DNA from: JAXMCI01 sp046349435
Lineage (GTDB): Bacteria; Pseudomonadota; Alphaproteobacteria; Dongiales; Dongiaceae
Assembly: GCA_046349435.1 (NCBI GenBank)
Contig: JAXMCI010000037.1
Coordinates: forward strand, 12,235-76,234
Length of the DNA: 64,000 bases
Direction: 5' to 3'
The notes beneath the pieces were generated by a model, which was given only the letters and a program-made list of their open reading frames with translations, was not told the origin of the DNA and made no database searches. Position 1 is the first letter of the stretch; each line of letters starts with the position of its first letter. Both the position numbers and the translations under genes were made by a program. Positions 34,658-43,149 of the stretch are shown one piece after another.

Positions 34658-35702
34658 TCACCCGCGATGGTCGGCGCCGACCGCGGCGGCGACGTCGGGG
34701 AAGCCGTCGCGGCGGAGCAGCGCGGCGAGCTCGCGGTTGATCCGGACGACCAGGCCGGGGCCCTGGTAGATCAGGGCGGTGTAGAGCTGCACCAGGCTGG
34801 CGCCGGCCCGCACCTTGGCGTAGGCGTCGGCGCCGGAGGCGATGCCGCCGACCCCGACCAGCGGCAGGCGGCCCCCGGTCAGCCGGTAGAAATCGGCGAG
34901 CACCGCGGTCGAGGGCGCCAGCAGCGAGGCGACCGCTGAGCCCGCCGGTCTCGTCGCGCGCCGGGCTCGTGAGGCCGGCCGGCCGCGCCGTCGTGGTGTT
35001 GCCGAGGTCCAGCCCGTCGATGCCGGTCTCCAGCGCGACGCCGGCGATCCCTTCCCGCTCCTCCGGCCCGAGGTCGGGGGCGAGCTTGAGCAGCAGCGGC
35101 GGGCGGCGCGGCGCCAAGCGGTCGCGCGCCGCCAGCAGCGCCGCGATCAGCGGCCGCAGCGCCGCGGCGCGCTGCAGGTCGCGCAGGCCCGGCGTGTTCG
35201 GCGAGGAGACGTTGACCACCAGGTAGTCGGCGAGCGGCCCGAGCGCGGCGATGCCGGCGGCGTAGTCGGCGGCGGCGTCCTCGCTCTCCTTGTTCTTGCC
35301 GAGATTGACCCCGACCGGACCGAGCCGCCGCGCCGCCAGGCCGCGCCGCGCGAAGTCGTGGCCGCGGCTGTTGAAGCCCATGCGGTTGATCACCGCGCGG
35401 TCTTCGGAGAGGCGGAAGAGCCGCGGCCGCGGGTTGCCCGGCTGCGGCCGCGGCGTGACGCTGCCGATCTCGACGAAGCCGAAGCCCAGCCGCAGCAGCG
35501 GGTCGATCGCCTCGGCGTCCTTGTCGAAGCCCGCCGCCATGCCGAGCGGATTGGCGAAGTCGAGGCCCCAGAGCCGGACGCGCAGCGCCGGGTCGGCCGG
35601 CACCCGGCCTGCCGGCACGAGGCCGGCGCGCAGCGCCGCCAGCGCGGCGCGGTGGGCGGTCTCCGGCGGCAGGAGACGCAGCAGGGCGATGGCGAGGGGC
35701 AA
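34658..35702 (-). CDS. pyrD: Dihydroorotate dehydrogenase (quinone), class 2, one frameshift
   Basis: About 348 residues once a single indel is allowed. It oxidises dihydroorotate to orotate in pyrimidine synthesis at the inner membrane. From the ATG at 35702: MPLAIALLRLLPPETAH (membrane-associating helix), NPLGMAAGFDKDAEAID, VEIGSVTPRPQPGNPRPRLF, NRMGFNSRG, NVSSPNTPGLRDLQ (catalytic Ser), LLLKLAPDL and NTTTARPAG up to ETGGLSG. An extra base near 34938 moves the reading frame; the C-terminus SLLAPSTAVLADFYRL, LPLVGVGGIASGADAYAKVRAGASLVQLYTAL then reads to the stop at 34658. An essential-pathway gene broken once suggests sequence error. Confidence 0.9.
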
Positions 35703-35913
35703 GGACGGGAAACCGGCCGGGCGCGTGGCGGGGGGATTGCGATCCTAGGACCTCGTAGCCGGATTCGCATCGGACGGCAATCCCACGCAATTTGCGACGC
35801 GTTATGCACAGCGAGGTCTCCTGAAACGGGCCGGCGGGATCGCCGTTCGGGAGGGCGCGTCGCGATCGGACAAGCGAATCGGCCCCGCCTGAGCGAAAAT
35901 CGTGCAGTTTCAA

Positions 35914-35929
35914 TGGCACCCCTCTTGCT
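35914..35929 (+). promoter_or_regulatory. Sigma-54 (RpoN) promoter
   Basis: TGGCAC (35914-35919) and TTGC (35925-35928), with GG and GC exactly 10 bases apart, the invariant spacing of sigma-54 -24/-12 promoters. It reads rightward, about 40 bp before the GTG of the small gene at 35970. An enhancer-binding-protein site was not identified. Confidence 0.7.
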
Positions 35930-35969
35930 AAGCGGGGCCGGGACTTGCGAAGTTGAGGAGTCAACAGGC

Positions 35970-36173
35970 GTGGTGGCGACGGCGGACCGGAAGCGGCGTG
36001 GCAGCGTCGCGTTGGAACGGGCCTTGCAGGCGGTGGAGCAGATGGGGCGGAGCAACCTGATGCTCGTCCCCGGTGAACCGAGTGAGTCAATGATCATGGC
36101 CGGCGCGGCCGCGGGCGACATCAGCCCGGAGGCCGCGCGGCGCGTGTGGCAGGCAATGCTGGAGGCACAATGA
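35970..36173 (+). CDS. Small hypothetical protein (67 aa) in operon with S24 repressor
   Basis: GTG start at 35970 preceded by GAGGAG (35955-35960); a second GTG follows at once. The 67 residues are helical and mildly basic at the N-terminus (DRKRRGSVALERALQAVEQM), ending EAARRVWQAMLEAQ. The stop overlaps the ATG of the S24 gene (ATGA). No family recognised. Its placement between a sigma-54 promoter and a LexA-like repressor suggests an accessory or antirepressor role, but this is only inferred. Confidence 0.55.
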   Translation: MVATADRKRRGSVALERALQAVEQMGRSNLMLVPGEPSESMIMAGAAAGDISPEAARRVWQAMLEAQ

Positions 36174-36880
36174 ACGCGGCGAACGCCGGCGCGATGCGCG
36201 AGCTAGGCGGATTTTCTGCTGACAACCGGGCCAAGGCCCGTAAGACTCGCACGATGTTGCGGCACAAGGACATCTGGAAGGCGATCGATCGCCTGGCCGA
36301 GAAGAACGGGCTGTCCCCCTCGGGGCTCGCCCGCCGGTCCGGCCTCGACCCGACCACCTTCAACAAGAGCAAGCGGATCGCGCCCGGCGGCAAGGCGCGC
36401 TGGCCGAGCACCGAGAGCATCGCCAAGATCCTCGACCATACCGGGGAATCGATGCCCGGCTTCGTCGCGCTGATCGGCGAGAAGGGCAAGCTGCGGCGCA
36501 AGATCCCGCTGCTCGGCTATGCCCGGGCCGGGCGGGCCGGCTACTTCGACGATTCGGGCAACCCGACCGGCGAGGGCTGGGAAGAGGTCGAGCTGCCCGG
36601 GCTGCACGACGACGGCGCCTATGCGCTGAAGATCACCGGCGACAGCATGGAGCCGGCCTACCGCTCCGGCGACATCATCATCGTCTCCCCGGCCGCCGAA
36701 GTGCGCCGCGGCGACCGCGTGGTGGTGCGGACCCGGTCGGGCGAGGTGATGGCCAAGCAGCTGAGCAAGCGCAACGCCAAGCGCACCGAGCTCAAGTCGC
36801 TGAACGAGCGGGCGCCCGACGTCGCGCTCGACAGCGACGAGGTCGCCTGGATCGCCCGCATCCTCTGGGTGAGCCAGTAG
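36170..36880 (+). CDS. S24/LexA-like helix-turn-helix repressor
   Basis: 236 residues from the ATG at 36170 (GGAGG 5 bases upstream); a second possible start is Met29 (MLRHKDIWKAI). Residues about 30-70 form a helix-turn-helix (LAEKNGLSPSGLARRSGLDPTTFNKSKR). The S24 peptidase domain has the Ser159 nucleophile in ITGDSMEPAYRSGD and Lys196 in VMAKQL, with a possible AG cleavage site in YARAGRAGYF. Such proteins self-cleave when bound to RecA filaments or act as phage-type repressors. Here transcription starts from a sigma-54 promoter, unusual for this class. A 9-bp-stem hairpin follows. Confidence 0.9.
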   Translation: MNAANAGAMRELGGFSADNRAKARKTRTMLRHKDIWKAIDRLAEKNGLSPSGLARRSGLDPTTFNKSKRIAPGGKARWPSTESIAKILDHTGESMPGFVALIGEKGKLRRKIPLLGYARAGRAGYFDDSGNPTGEGWEEVELPGLHDDGAYALKITGDSMEPAYRSGDIIIVSPAAEVRRGDRVVVRTRSGEVMAKQLSKRNAKRTELKSLNERAPDVALDSDEVAWIARILWVSQ

Positions 36881-36903
36881 GCGAATTCTCGCGCCCCGGC
36901 GGC

Positions 36904-36929
36904 GGGCGGCACTTGACAAGGTGCCGCCC
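36904..36929 (+). terminator. Hairpin with TTGACAAG loop after the S24 gene
   Basis: GGGCGGCAC / GTGCCGCCC, a perfect 9-bp stem, encloses the 8-base loop TTGACAAG. It could be the terminator of the S24 operon (no T tract), or an operator overlapping a -35 (TTGACA) for the next gene. Confidence 0.5.
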
Positions 36930-36948
36930 CGCTTCCGATCATAAATCC

Positions 36949-37287
36949 ATGCTGACCGTCCGCTCGCGACTGGCGGCGCTCTCCGCCTGGGAGCGCCGGC
37001 ACGATGGCGCGTTCCTGCGCCGCCCCGATGATCCCCTGGCCGATGATCCCCTGGCCGACGATCCCCTGGCCGACGATCCCCTTTGCGGCCCGGCCGGGGC
37101 CGCGGCCGACCGCGCGCTGGCCTGGAGCCGGGCCTGCGACCGCGAGGCCCGCGGCCTGGTGGCGACGCTGGCCGCGGCGCGCCGCTGCGGCCGCCCGCCG
37201 CCGCCCGAGGTCGCCGCCGCGCTGGCGCGGCTGCGCCGGGCCGGGCTCGCCTGGCGGGCGGCCGCGGCACCGCCGGCGGCGCGCTGA
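36949..37287 (+). CDS. Hypothetical protein with DDPLA repeats
   Basis: 112 residues from the ATG at 36949. Residues about 26-45 are four copies of D-D-P-L-A encoded by 15-bp units; the rest is Ala/Arg-rich and helical (DRALAWSRACDREARGLVATLAAARRCG). No family recognised. Its GC-rich composition makes it possible that the frame is open by chance, although the TTGACA just upstream and the repeat being in frame favour a real gene. Confidence 0.4.
   Translation: MLTVRSRLAALSAWERRHDGAFLRRPDDPLADDPLADDPLADDPLCGPAGAAADRALAWSRACDREARGLVATLAAARRCGRPPPPEVAAALARLRRAGLAWRAAAAPPAAR
37027..37086 (+). repeat. 15-bp tandem repeat, four units
   Basis: Units of GATGATCCCCTGGCC or GACGATCCCCTGGCC, the last one diverging. 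The unit is in frame and encodes DDPLA, a candidate variable-number tandem repeat. Confidence 0.8.
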
Positions 37288-37399
37288 CGCGGTCCCGCAG
37301 CCGGTTGCGCATGGCGGGCGAGCCGCTATGCTCAGCCATCCCGAACAGCAAGCGCCTTGAGGAGGCGCCGGCCCCCCGGGCGGCCGGCGACGTGACGCG

Positions 37400-38236
37400 A
37401 TGAATGGCTGGCATTTCATGGACGGCCAGTGGGTGGCCGGCAACCCGTTGATGATGGGCGCCTGGGACCACGCCACCTGGATGGGCGGCGGGGTCTTCGA
37501 CGGCGCCCGCGCCTTCGAGGGCACCACCCCCGACCTCGACCTGCATTGCCGCCGCGCCGTCCGCTCGGCGACCGCGCTCGGCTTCCGCTCGCCGCTCGAG
37601 GCGGCGGCGATCGAGGAGATCGTGCGCGAGGGCATCGCCCGCTTCCCGGCCGGCACGCCGCTCTATATCCGCCCCTTCCTGTGGACCGAGGACGGCTTCC
37701 TGGCGCCCGATCCCGAGACCACGAAGATCGTCATCTCGGTGGTCGAGTCGCCGCTGCCCGAGCCGCGCGGCTTCAGCCTCTGCCTGTCGCGCTTCCGCCG
37801 GCCCTCGCCGGAGACGGCGCCGACCGACGCCAAGGCGGTTGCGCTCTACGCCCAGGCCGGGCGCGCCTCCGGCGACGCCCGCAAGCGCGGCTTCGACGAC
37901 GCGGTGATGCTCGACCTGCTCGGCAACGTCGCCGAGCTCACCGGCTCCAACATCTGGATCGGCAAGGACGGCGCCGCCCACACGCCCGTGCCGAACGGCA
38001 CCTTCCTCAACGGCCTCACCCGGCAGCGACTGGTCAAGCTGCTGCGCAAGGCCGGCATCGCGGTGCATGAGCGCACCGTCACCTGGCAGGAGGTGCTGGA
38101 GGCCGACGAGATCTTCTCCTCCGGCAACTACGGCAAGGTGATGCCCTTCACCCGGGTCGAGCAGCGCAGCCTGCAGCCCGGCCCGCTCTACGCCCGGGCG
38201 CGTGAGCTCTACTGGGAGTTCGCCCATGGCGGCTGA
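37400..38236 (+). CDS. ilvE: Class IV (branched-chain) aminotransferase
   Basis: 278 residues, PLP-dependent class IV fold. FDGARAFEGTTPDLDLHCRR, LYIRPFLWTEDGFL, PTDAKAVALYAQAGRASGDARKRGFDDAVMLD (Lys145 is the probable Schiff-base lysine), GNVAELTGSNIWI (Glu in the PLP site) and FSSGNYGKVMPFTRVE are visible. It exchanges amino groups between branched-chain amino acids and 2-oxoglutarate, or in some members D-amino acids or aminodeoxychorismate; BCAT is the best family match. It lies just upstream of the Anbu cluster with a 10-bp gap. Confidence 0.85.
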   Translation: MNGWHFMDGQWVAGNPLMMGAWDHATWMGGGVFDGARAFEGTTPDLDLHCRRAVRSATALGFRSPLEAAAIEEIVREGIARFPAGTPLYIRPFLWTEDGFLAPDPETTKIVISVVESPLPEPRGFSLCLSRFRRPSPETAPTDAKAVALYAQAGRASGDARKRGFDDAVMLDLLGNVAELTGSNIWIGKDGAAHTPVPNGTFLNGLTRQRLVKLLRKAGIAVHERTVTWQEVLEADEIFSSGNYGKVMPFTRVEQRSLQPGPLYARARELYWEFAHGG

Positions 38237-38245
38237 GCGACGGCC

Positions 38246-38962
38246 TTGACCTACTGCGTCGGGATCAAGGTCCGCGACGGGCTGATCGGGCTCGCCGACA
38301 GCCGGATCACCAGCGGCACGCAGCTGACCAGCGCGCGCAAGATGACGCTGCACGGCCAGCAGGGCGCGCAGTTCTTCGTCATGACCTCGGGCCTGCGCTC
38401 GCTGCGCGACAAGACGCTGGCCTATCTCGAGCGCGAGACGGCGGCGGCCGAGCCGCACCGCACCATGCTCGACGCGGTCACCGCCTATGCCGGCTGCCTG
38501 CGCCGGGTGGCGGCCGAGGACAAGAGCGCGATCGCCGACGCCAACCTGACCTTCGACCTGCACACGCTGATCGGCGGCCAGCTCGCCCACGATGCCGAGC
38601 CGGCCCTGTTCCTCGTCTACCCCGTCGGCAACTGGGTCCAGGTCGACCGGCGCACGCCCTACCTGGCGATTGGCAATCCCGGCTACGGCCGGCTGATCCT
38701 CGATCGCGGGCTGCGCTACGAGACCTCGCTGCAGGACGCCCTCAAGCTCGCCTTCCTCGCCTTCGACGCGACGCGGCTGGCCACCGCCGACGTCGGATTC
38801 CCGCTCGATGTGGTGACGCTGGGCGCCGCCGACCGGCAATGGCGCGAGGCCGAGGCCGAGACCAGCCCGCTCGGCGAGAGCGGCGATTGGTGGAACCAGC
38901 GCCTGCGCGACGTGCTGGCAGCGATGCCCGACCCCGGCTGGCTCGGCAAGGTCGCGCCCTGA
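38246..38962 (+). CDS. Anbu-type proteasome-related peptidase
   Basis: 238 residues with a TTG start immediately followed by Thr, giving Thr2 as the N-terminal nucleophile once Met is removed (MTYCVGIKVRDGLIGLADSR). Asp18 and Lys32 (SARKM) complete the proteasome-type site. FFVMTSGLRSLRDKT, LIGGQLAHDAEPALFLVYP, AIGNPGYGRLILDR and LDVVTLGAADRQW are Anbu family blocks. Anbu (ancestral beta subunit) assembles in lock-washer rings; its substrate is unknown. The next two genes are its usual partners, so the unit is complete except for a transglutaminase-like protein. Confidence 0.93.
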   Translation: MTYCVGIKVRDGLIGLADSRITSGTQLTSARKMTLHGQQGAQFFVMTSGLRSLRDKTLAYLERETAAAEPHRTMLDAVTAYAGCLRRVAAEDKSAIADANLTFDLHTLIGGQLAHDAEPALFLVYPVGNWVQVDRRTPYLAIGNPGYGRLILDRGLRYETSLQDALKLAFLAFDATRLATADVGFPLDVVTLGAADRQWREAEAETSPLGESGDWWNQRLRDVLAAMPDPGWLGKVAP

Positions 38963-39053
38963 GCCGGCGATTGATCGGCCGCGGCCGGCCATACTAAGCT
39001 TCGCCATCGGGGCCGGCGGCTACGCCGGCGGAGAGCGCGAGACCGGGGGGCGA

Positions 39054-40502
39054 TTGGCGCAGCAGGACGGCGACTGGCTGGCCGGGTACAAGGCGGACGG
39101 GCTCTATTGCGAGCTGACCGGCACGCTGCGGCACCCGGCGCCGCACACCCGGCCGCTGCGCGAGCGGCTGGCCGGGCTGCCGATCGCCGACCTCCGGCGG
39201 CGGGCCCGCGAATCCGAGAACGAGCTGTTCAACCTCGGCATCACCTTCACCGTCTACTCGGAGAAGGACGCCACCGACCGCATCCTGCCCTTCGACGTCA
39301 TCCCGCGGCTGCTCTCGGCCGCCGAGTGGCGCCAGCTCGAGGCCGGCGTGGTGCAGCGGGTGACCGCGCTCAACCGCTTCCTCTACGACGTCTATCACCG
39401 CCAGCAGATCCTCGCCGACGGCGTGGTGCCGCGGGCGCTGGTGCTGGGCAATGCGAACTTCCGGCCGGAGATGGTCGATTTCGAGCCGCCGGCGCGCACC
39501 TACGTGCATATCTGCGGCATCGACATCGTGCGCGACGAGACCGGCCGCTTCATGGTGCTGGAGGATAACGGCCGGACGCCGTCGGGCGTGTCCTACGTGG
39601 TCGAGAACCGGCGCATGATGCTGCGCGCCTTCCCCGACCTGACCGACGGGCTGCCGATCCGCCCGGTCGAGGATTACGGGCTGCGCCTGCGCCATGCGCT
39701 GGCCGAGCTGGCGCCGCCCGCCCTGCCCGACCCGCAGATCGTGCTGCTCTCGCCCGGCCTCTACAACTCGGCCTATTTCGAGCATGTCTTCCTCGCCCGC
39801 GAGATGGGCGTGCCGCTGGTCGAGGGCCGCGACCTGGTGGTCGAGAACGACCGCGTCTTCATGCGGACGATCGGCGGGCTCGACCCGGTCGACGTCATCT
39901 ACCGGCGCATCGGCGACGACTTCCTCGACCCCGAGGCCTTCCGCCCGGACAGCATGCTGGGCGTGCCCGGGCTGATGCGCGCCTACCGCCGCGGCAACGT
40001 CGCGCTGGCCAACGCCATCGGCACCGGGGTGTGCGACGACAAGGCGGTCTACGCCTACATGCCGCGGATCATCCGCTACTACCTCGGCGAGGAGCCGATC
40101 CTGCCCAACGTCGAGACCCACATCTGCGGCGAGCCGGAGGCGCTGGCCTACACGCTCGACCATCTCGACCAGCTGGTGGTCAAGCCGGTCGGCGAGTCCG
40201 GCGGCTACGGGCTGCTGGTCGGGCCGCACGCCGCCGAGGCCGAGCGCGAGGCGATGCGCGCCAAGCTGCGCGCCGACCCGGCCAACTACATCAGCCAGCC
40301 GATGGTCAGCCTGTCGGTCTGCCCGACCCTGGTCGAGGAGGGCGTGGCGCCGCGCCATGTCGACCTGCGCCCCTTCGCCGTCACCGGCCGCGGCACCTGG
40401 GTGCTGCCGGGCGGGCTGACGCGCGTCGCGCTGCGCCGCGGCTCGCTGGTCGTCAACTCCTCGCAGGGAGGCGGGTCGAAGGACACGTGGGTCGTTGGCT
40501 AG
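39054..40502 (+). CDS. Circularly permuted ATP-grasp protein (DUF404/DUF407)
   Basis: 482 residues, TTG start at 39054. N-terminal ESENELFNLGITFTVYSEKDATDRILPFDVIPRLL, central FMVLEDNGRTPSGVSYVVENR, LLSPGLYNSAYFEHVFLAREMGVPLVEG, and C-terminal VVKPVGESGGYGLLVGP and NSSQGGGSKDTWV are the family's ATP-grasp elements in permuted order. Members probably form peptide or amide bonds and always travel with alpha-E and often Anbu genes. It overlaps the alpha-E gene by 8 bp. Product of the reaction unknown. Confidence 0.94.
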   Translation: MAQQDGDWLAGYKADGLYCELTGTLRHPAPHTRPLRERLAGLPIADLRRRARESENELFNLGITFTVYSEKDATDRILPFDVIPRLLSAAEWRQLEAGVVQRVTALNRFLYDVYHRQQILADGVVPRALVLGNANFRPEMVDFEPPARTYVHICGIDIVRDETGRFMVLEDNGRTPSGVSYVVENRRMMLRAFPDLTDGLPIRPVEDYGLRLRHALAELAPPALPDPQIVLLSPGLYNSAYFEHVFLAREMGVPLVEGRDLVVENDRVFMRTIGGLDPVDVIYRRIGDDFLDPEAFRPDSMLGVPGLMRAYRRGNVALANAIGTGVCDDKAVYAYMPRIIRYYLGEEPILPNVETHICGEPEALAYTLDHLDQLVVKPVGESGGYGLLVGPHAAEAEREAMRAKLRADPANYISQPMVSLSVCPTLVEEGVAPRHVDLRPFAVTGRGTWVLPGGLTRVALRRGSLVVNSSQGGGSKDTWVVG

Positions 40503-41436
40503 GCTGCTCGCCCGCTATGCCGACGGCCTGTTCTGGATGGGCCGCTACATCGAGCGGGCGGAGAACCTCGCCCGGCTGATCGACGTCAACCAGAGCTATG
40601 CCCGCGACGGCGGCGGCGAGGGCTGGCTGTCGCTGGTCCAGATCAACGCCGACGAGGAGCGCTTCTTCGCCCGGCACGGCCAGGCCAGCTTCGCCGCGGT
40701 CACCGAGTTCTACCTGCAGGATGTCGACAACCCGACCTCGGTGCGCTTCGCCATCAAGGCGGCGCGCAACAACGCGCGCATGCTGCGGGCGCTGATCAGC
40801 ACCGAGATGTGGGGCCAGATCAACACCGTGCACAACTGGCTGAAGGAGCTGCCGGCGACCCGGCTGACCCTGCCCGAGCTGCCGCGGCTCTGCGCCGCGA
40901 TCAAGGAGGCCTGCCAGGCCAATGCCGGCGTCACCGAGGGCACCTTCTTCCGCGACGAGGGCTGGTACTTCTACCAGATCGGCCGCCATCTCGAGCGCGC
41001 CGACCAGACCACCCGGCTGATCGACGTCGGCTTCCGCCACGCGCTGGCGCCGACCGCCGACGGCGCCGGCCCGCCGGTCGGGCGCTGGATCCTGCTGCTG
41101 CGCTCGGCCGCCGGCTACCACGCCTTCCGGCGCGTCCATCCGCGCGATCTGCAGGCCGCCGACGTCGCCGCCTTCCTGCTGCTGCACCCGGCCTTCCCGC
41201 GCTCCGTGGCGCTCTGCGTCGCCGAGATCGAGGACCTGCTCAACCGGCTGCGCCGCGGCTACGGCCTGCGCGGCGGCGCCGGCACGCTGGAGCTGCTCGA
41301 CCGGCTGCGCGCCGAGCTGCCGGCCCGGCCGCCGGCACTGCTGCTGCGGGGCGGGCTGCACGAGTTCCTCGACGGCATCCAGCAGCAGCTCAGCGACGTC
41401 ACCAGCCGGCTCACCCAGGAATTCTTTCCGGGGTGA
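40495..41436 (+). CDS. Alpha-E domain protein (DUF403)
   Basis: 313 residues, TTG start overlapping the previous stop. All-helical, with the family pattern LLARYADGLFWMGRYIERAENLARLIDVNQSY, RNNARMLRALISTEMWGQINTVHNWL, LERADQTTRLIDV and LLRSAAGYHAFRRV. It is thought to be the partner of the ATP-grasp protein in an uncharacterised peptide-ligase-like system associated with Anbu. It ends 35 bp from the convergent lysS stop, with a palindromic repeat between. Confidence 0.94.
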   Translation: MARLLARYADGLFWMGRYIERAENLARLIDVNQSYARDGGGEGWLSLVQINADEERFFARHGQASFAAVTEFYLQDVDNPTSVRFAIKAARNNARMLRALISTEMWGQINTVHNWLKELPATRLTLPELPRLCAAIKEACQANAGVTEGTFFRDEGWYFYQIGRHLERADQTTRLIDVGFRHALAPTADGAGPPVGRWILLLRSAAGYHAFRRVHPRDLQAADVAAFLLLHPAFPRSVALCVAEIEDLLNRLRRGYGLRGGAGTLELLDRLRAELPARPPALLLRGGLHEFLDGIQQQLSDVTSRLTQEFFPG

Positions 41437-41476
41437 GCCCCTCCCTCTCCCGCTGCGCGGGCGAGGGGAATCAGGC
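41437..41476. repeat. Palindromic intergenic repeat, copy 3 (between alpha-E gene and lysS)
   Basis: CCCTCCCTCTCCCGC, then GCGGGCGAGGGGAATCA: one arm of the element at 10190-10227. It fills the 35-bp space between convergent genes and contains the lysS stop codon, so it probably terminates transcription from both sides. Confidence 0.75.
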
Positions 41477-43069
41477 AGCCAGCGTCTCGCCGGCCAGCGC
41501 CCGGCGGATCAGCGCGGCGGTCTCGGCGCGGCCGTAGAGGGCGATGAAGGAGCCCATGCGCGGGCCGGTGCTCTGGCCGAGCAGGATCTCGTAGAGCGCC
41601 TGGAACCAGGCCCGGAGGTCGGCGAAGGGATGGCGCTTGCCGACCGCATAGACCTCGTTCTGGATCGCCTCGGCGTCGGCCTCGGGGGGCAGCGCCTCGA
41701 GCGCGGCCAGCAGGTCCTCGAGCGCGGCGCGCTCCGTCGCGCCCGGCACCCGGTAGCTCTTGCCCGGCCGGACGAAGTCGCGGTAGTAGGCGACGGCGTG
41801 GCCGACCAGCCGGTCGAGCATCGGCAGGCTCTCCGGCGTGGCGCCCGGCACGTAGCGCGAGATGAAGCCCCACAGCACCCGCCCGTCCTCGGCGTGGCAG
41901 ACGCTCGCCAGGTTGAGCAGGATGTTGAAGGAGAGCGGCGAGCCGGCTTCCGGCGGCTTGCCGTCGTGGATGTGCCAGGCCGGGTTCTCCAGCCGCTGCG
42001 CCGGGCTCTCGGCCGGATACTTCTCGAGCAGCCCGAGATACTCGTCGACCGCCCGCGGGATGACGTCGAAATAGAGCCGCTTGGCCGCCCGCGGCTTCTG
42101 GAACATGAACAGCGCCAGGCTCTCCGGCGGGGCGTAGGCCAGCCACTCCTCGACGCTGAGCCCGTTGCCCTTCGACTTGGAGATCTTCTCGCCCTTGTCG
42201 TCGAGGAAGAGCTCGTAGTTGAAGCCCTCGGGCGGGCGGCCGCCGAGCAGGGTGCAGATCCGGTTGGCCAGCTGCACCGAGGGAATCAGGTCCTTGCCCG
42301 ACATCTCGTAGTCGACGCCGAGCGCGTACCAGCGCATCGCCCAGTCGGGCTTCCACTGCAGCTTGCAGTGGCCGCCGCCGACCGGCACCTCGACCAGGCT
42401 GTCGTCCTCCGGCTCGCGGTAGCTGACCGTGCCCGCCGCGGCGTCGTGCGCCACGATCGGCACCTGCAGCACGCGGCCGGTGCGCGGGCTGACCGGCAGG
42501 AAGGGGCTGTAGCTCTGCGCCCGCTCCTCGCGCAGCGAGGGCAGCATCACCTCCATCACCGCGTCGTAGAGCGCCAGCACGCGGGCCAGCGCCGCGTCGA
42601 AGCGGCCGCTCCGGTACCAGTCGGTGGCGCTCTGGAACTCGTACTCGAAGCCGAAGCCGTCGAGGAAGCCGCGCAGCATGGCGTTGTTGTGGTGGCCGAA
42701 GCTGTCGTGGCAGCCGAACGGGTCGGGGATGGCGGTCAGCGGCATCCCGAGATGCTGCTTCAGCATGTCGGGGTTGGGCACGTTGTCGGGGACCTTGCGC
42801 AGCCCGTCCATGTCGTCGGAGAAGCAGAACAGCCGGGTCGGCACGTCGCTCAGGCGCTGGAAGGCGTGGCGCACCATGGTGGTGCGCACGACCTCGCCGA
42901 AGGTGCCGATATGCGGCAGGCCGGACGGGCCGTAGCCGGTCTCGAACAGCACGTAGCCCTTCTCCGGCGCCTTGCCGCCGAGCCGCGCCACGAGCTTGCG
43001 CGCCTCCTCGAAGGGCCAGGCCTTGGCGCTGGTCGCCAGCTCGCGGTCGCCGCTGCTCATCTCGGTCAC
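41471..43069 (-). CDS. lysS: Lysyl-tRNA synthetase, class I
   Basis: 532 residues, the class I (archaeal-type) enzyme found in alphaproteobacteria and spirochaetes, not the common class II form. It charges tRNA-Lys. The HIGH-like signature is PSGLPHIGTF near residue 55, and the KMSKS-like loop is KISKSKGNG near residue 305. FGCHDSFGHHNNA, PIVAHDAAAG and RIHDGKP-like segments are conserved, and the helical anticodon-binding domain forms the C-terminus. The stop lies in a palindromic repeat. There is no class II lysS in the window. Confidence 0.96.
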   Translation of the reverse strand: MTEMSSGDRELATSAKAWPFEEARKLVARLGGKAPEKGYVLFETGYGPSGLPHIGTFGEVVRTTMVRHAFQRLSDVPTRLFCFSDDMDGLRKVPDNVPNPDMLKQHLGMPLTAIPDPFGCHDSFGHHNNAMLRGFLDGFGFEYEFQSATDWYRSGRFDAALARVLALYDAVMEVMLPSLREERAQSYSPFLPVSPRTGRVLQVPIVAHDAAAGTVSYREPEDDSLVEVPVGGGHCKLQWKPDWAMRWYALGVDYEMSGKDLIPSVQLANRICTLLGGRPPEGFNYELFLDDKGEKISKSKGNGLSVEEWLAYAPPESLALFMFQKPRAAKRLYFDVIPRAVDEYLGLLEKYPAESPAQRLENPAWHIHDGKPPEAGSPLSFNILLNLASVCHAEDGRVLWGFISRYVPGATPESLPMLDRLVGHAVAYYRDFVRPGKSYRVPGATERAALEDLLAALEALPPEADAEAIQNEVYAVGKRHPFADLRAWFQALYEILLGQSTGPRMGSFIALYGRAETAALIRRALAGETLAA

Positions 43070-43136
43070 TCTCGCCTCCGGGGTGCGCGAAGCTACGGGC
43101 GGCGGCTCCGCGCGTCAATTGCCGGCGTCCCCGTTG

Positions 43137-43142
43137 TATAAT
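43137..43142 (+). promoter_or_regulatory. Perfect -10 box (TATAAT) for the DinG-like helicase
   Basis: TATAAT at 43137-43142 in the context TTGTATAATG. The expected start of transcription is about 43149-43150, which is the ATG at 43150. The -35 region (GTCAAT, 43114-43119) is poor. Confidence 0.55.
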
Positions 43143-43149
43143 GCCGGGC

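Noticed and set aside
37004..37360. Alternative frame over the 15-bp repeats (MIPWP repeats)
   Set aside because: Trp/Pro/Ile-rich translation with no start signals; the DDPLA frame has a promoter-like sequence upstream and normal composition around the repeats.
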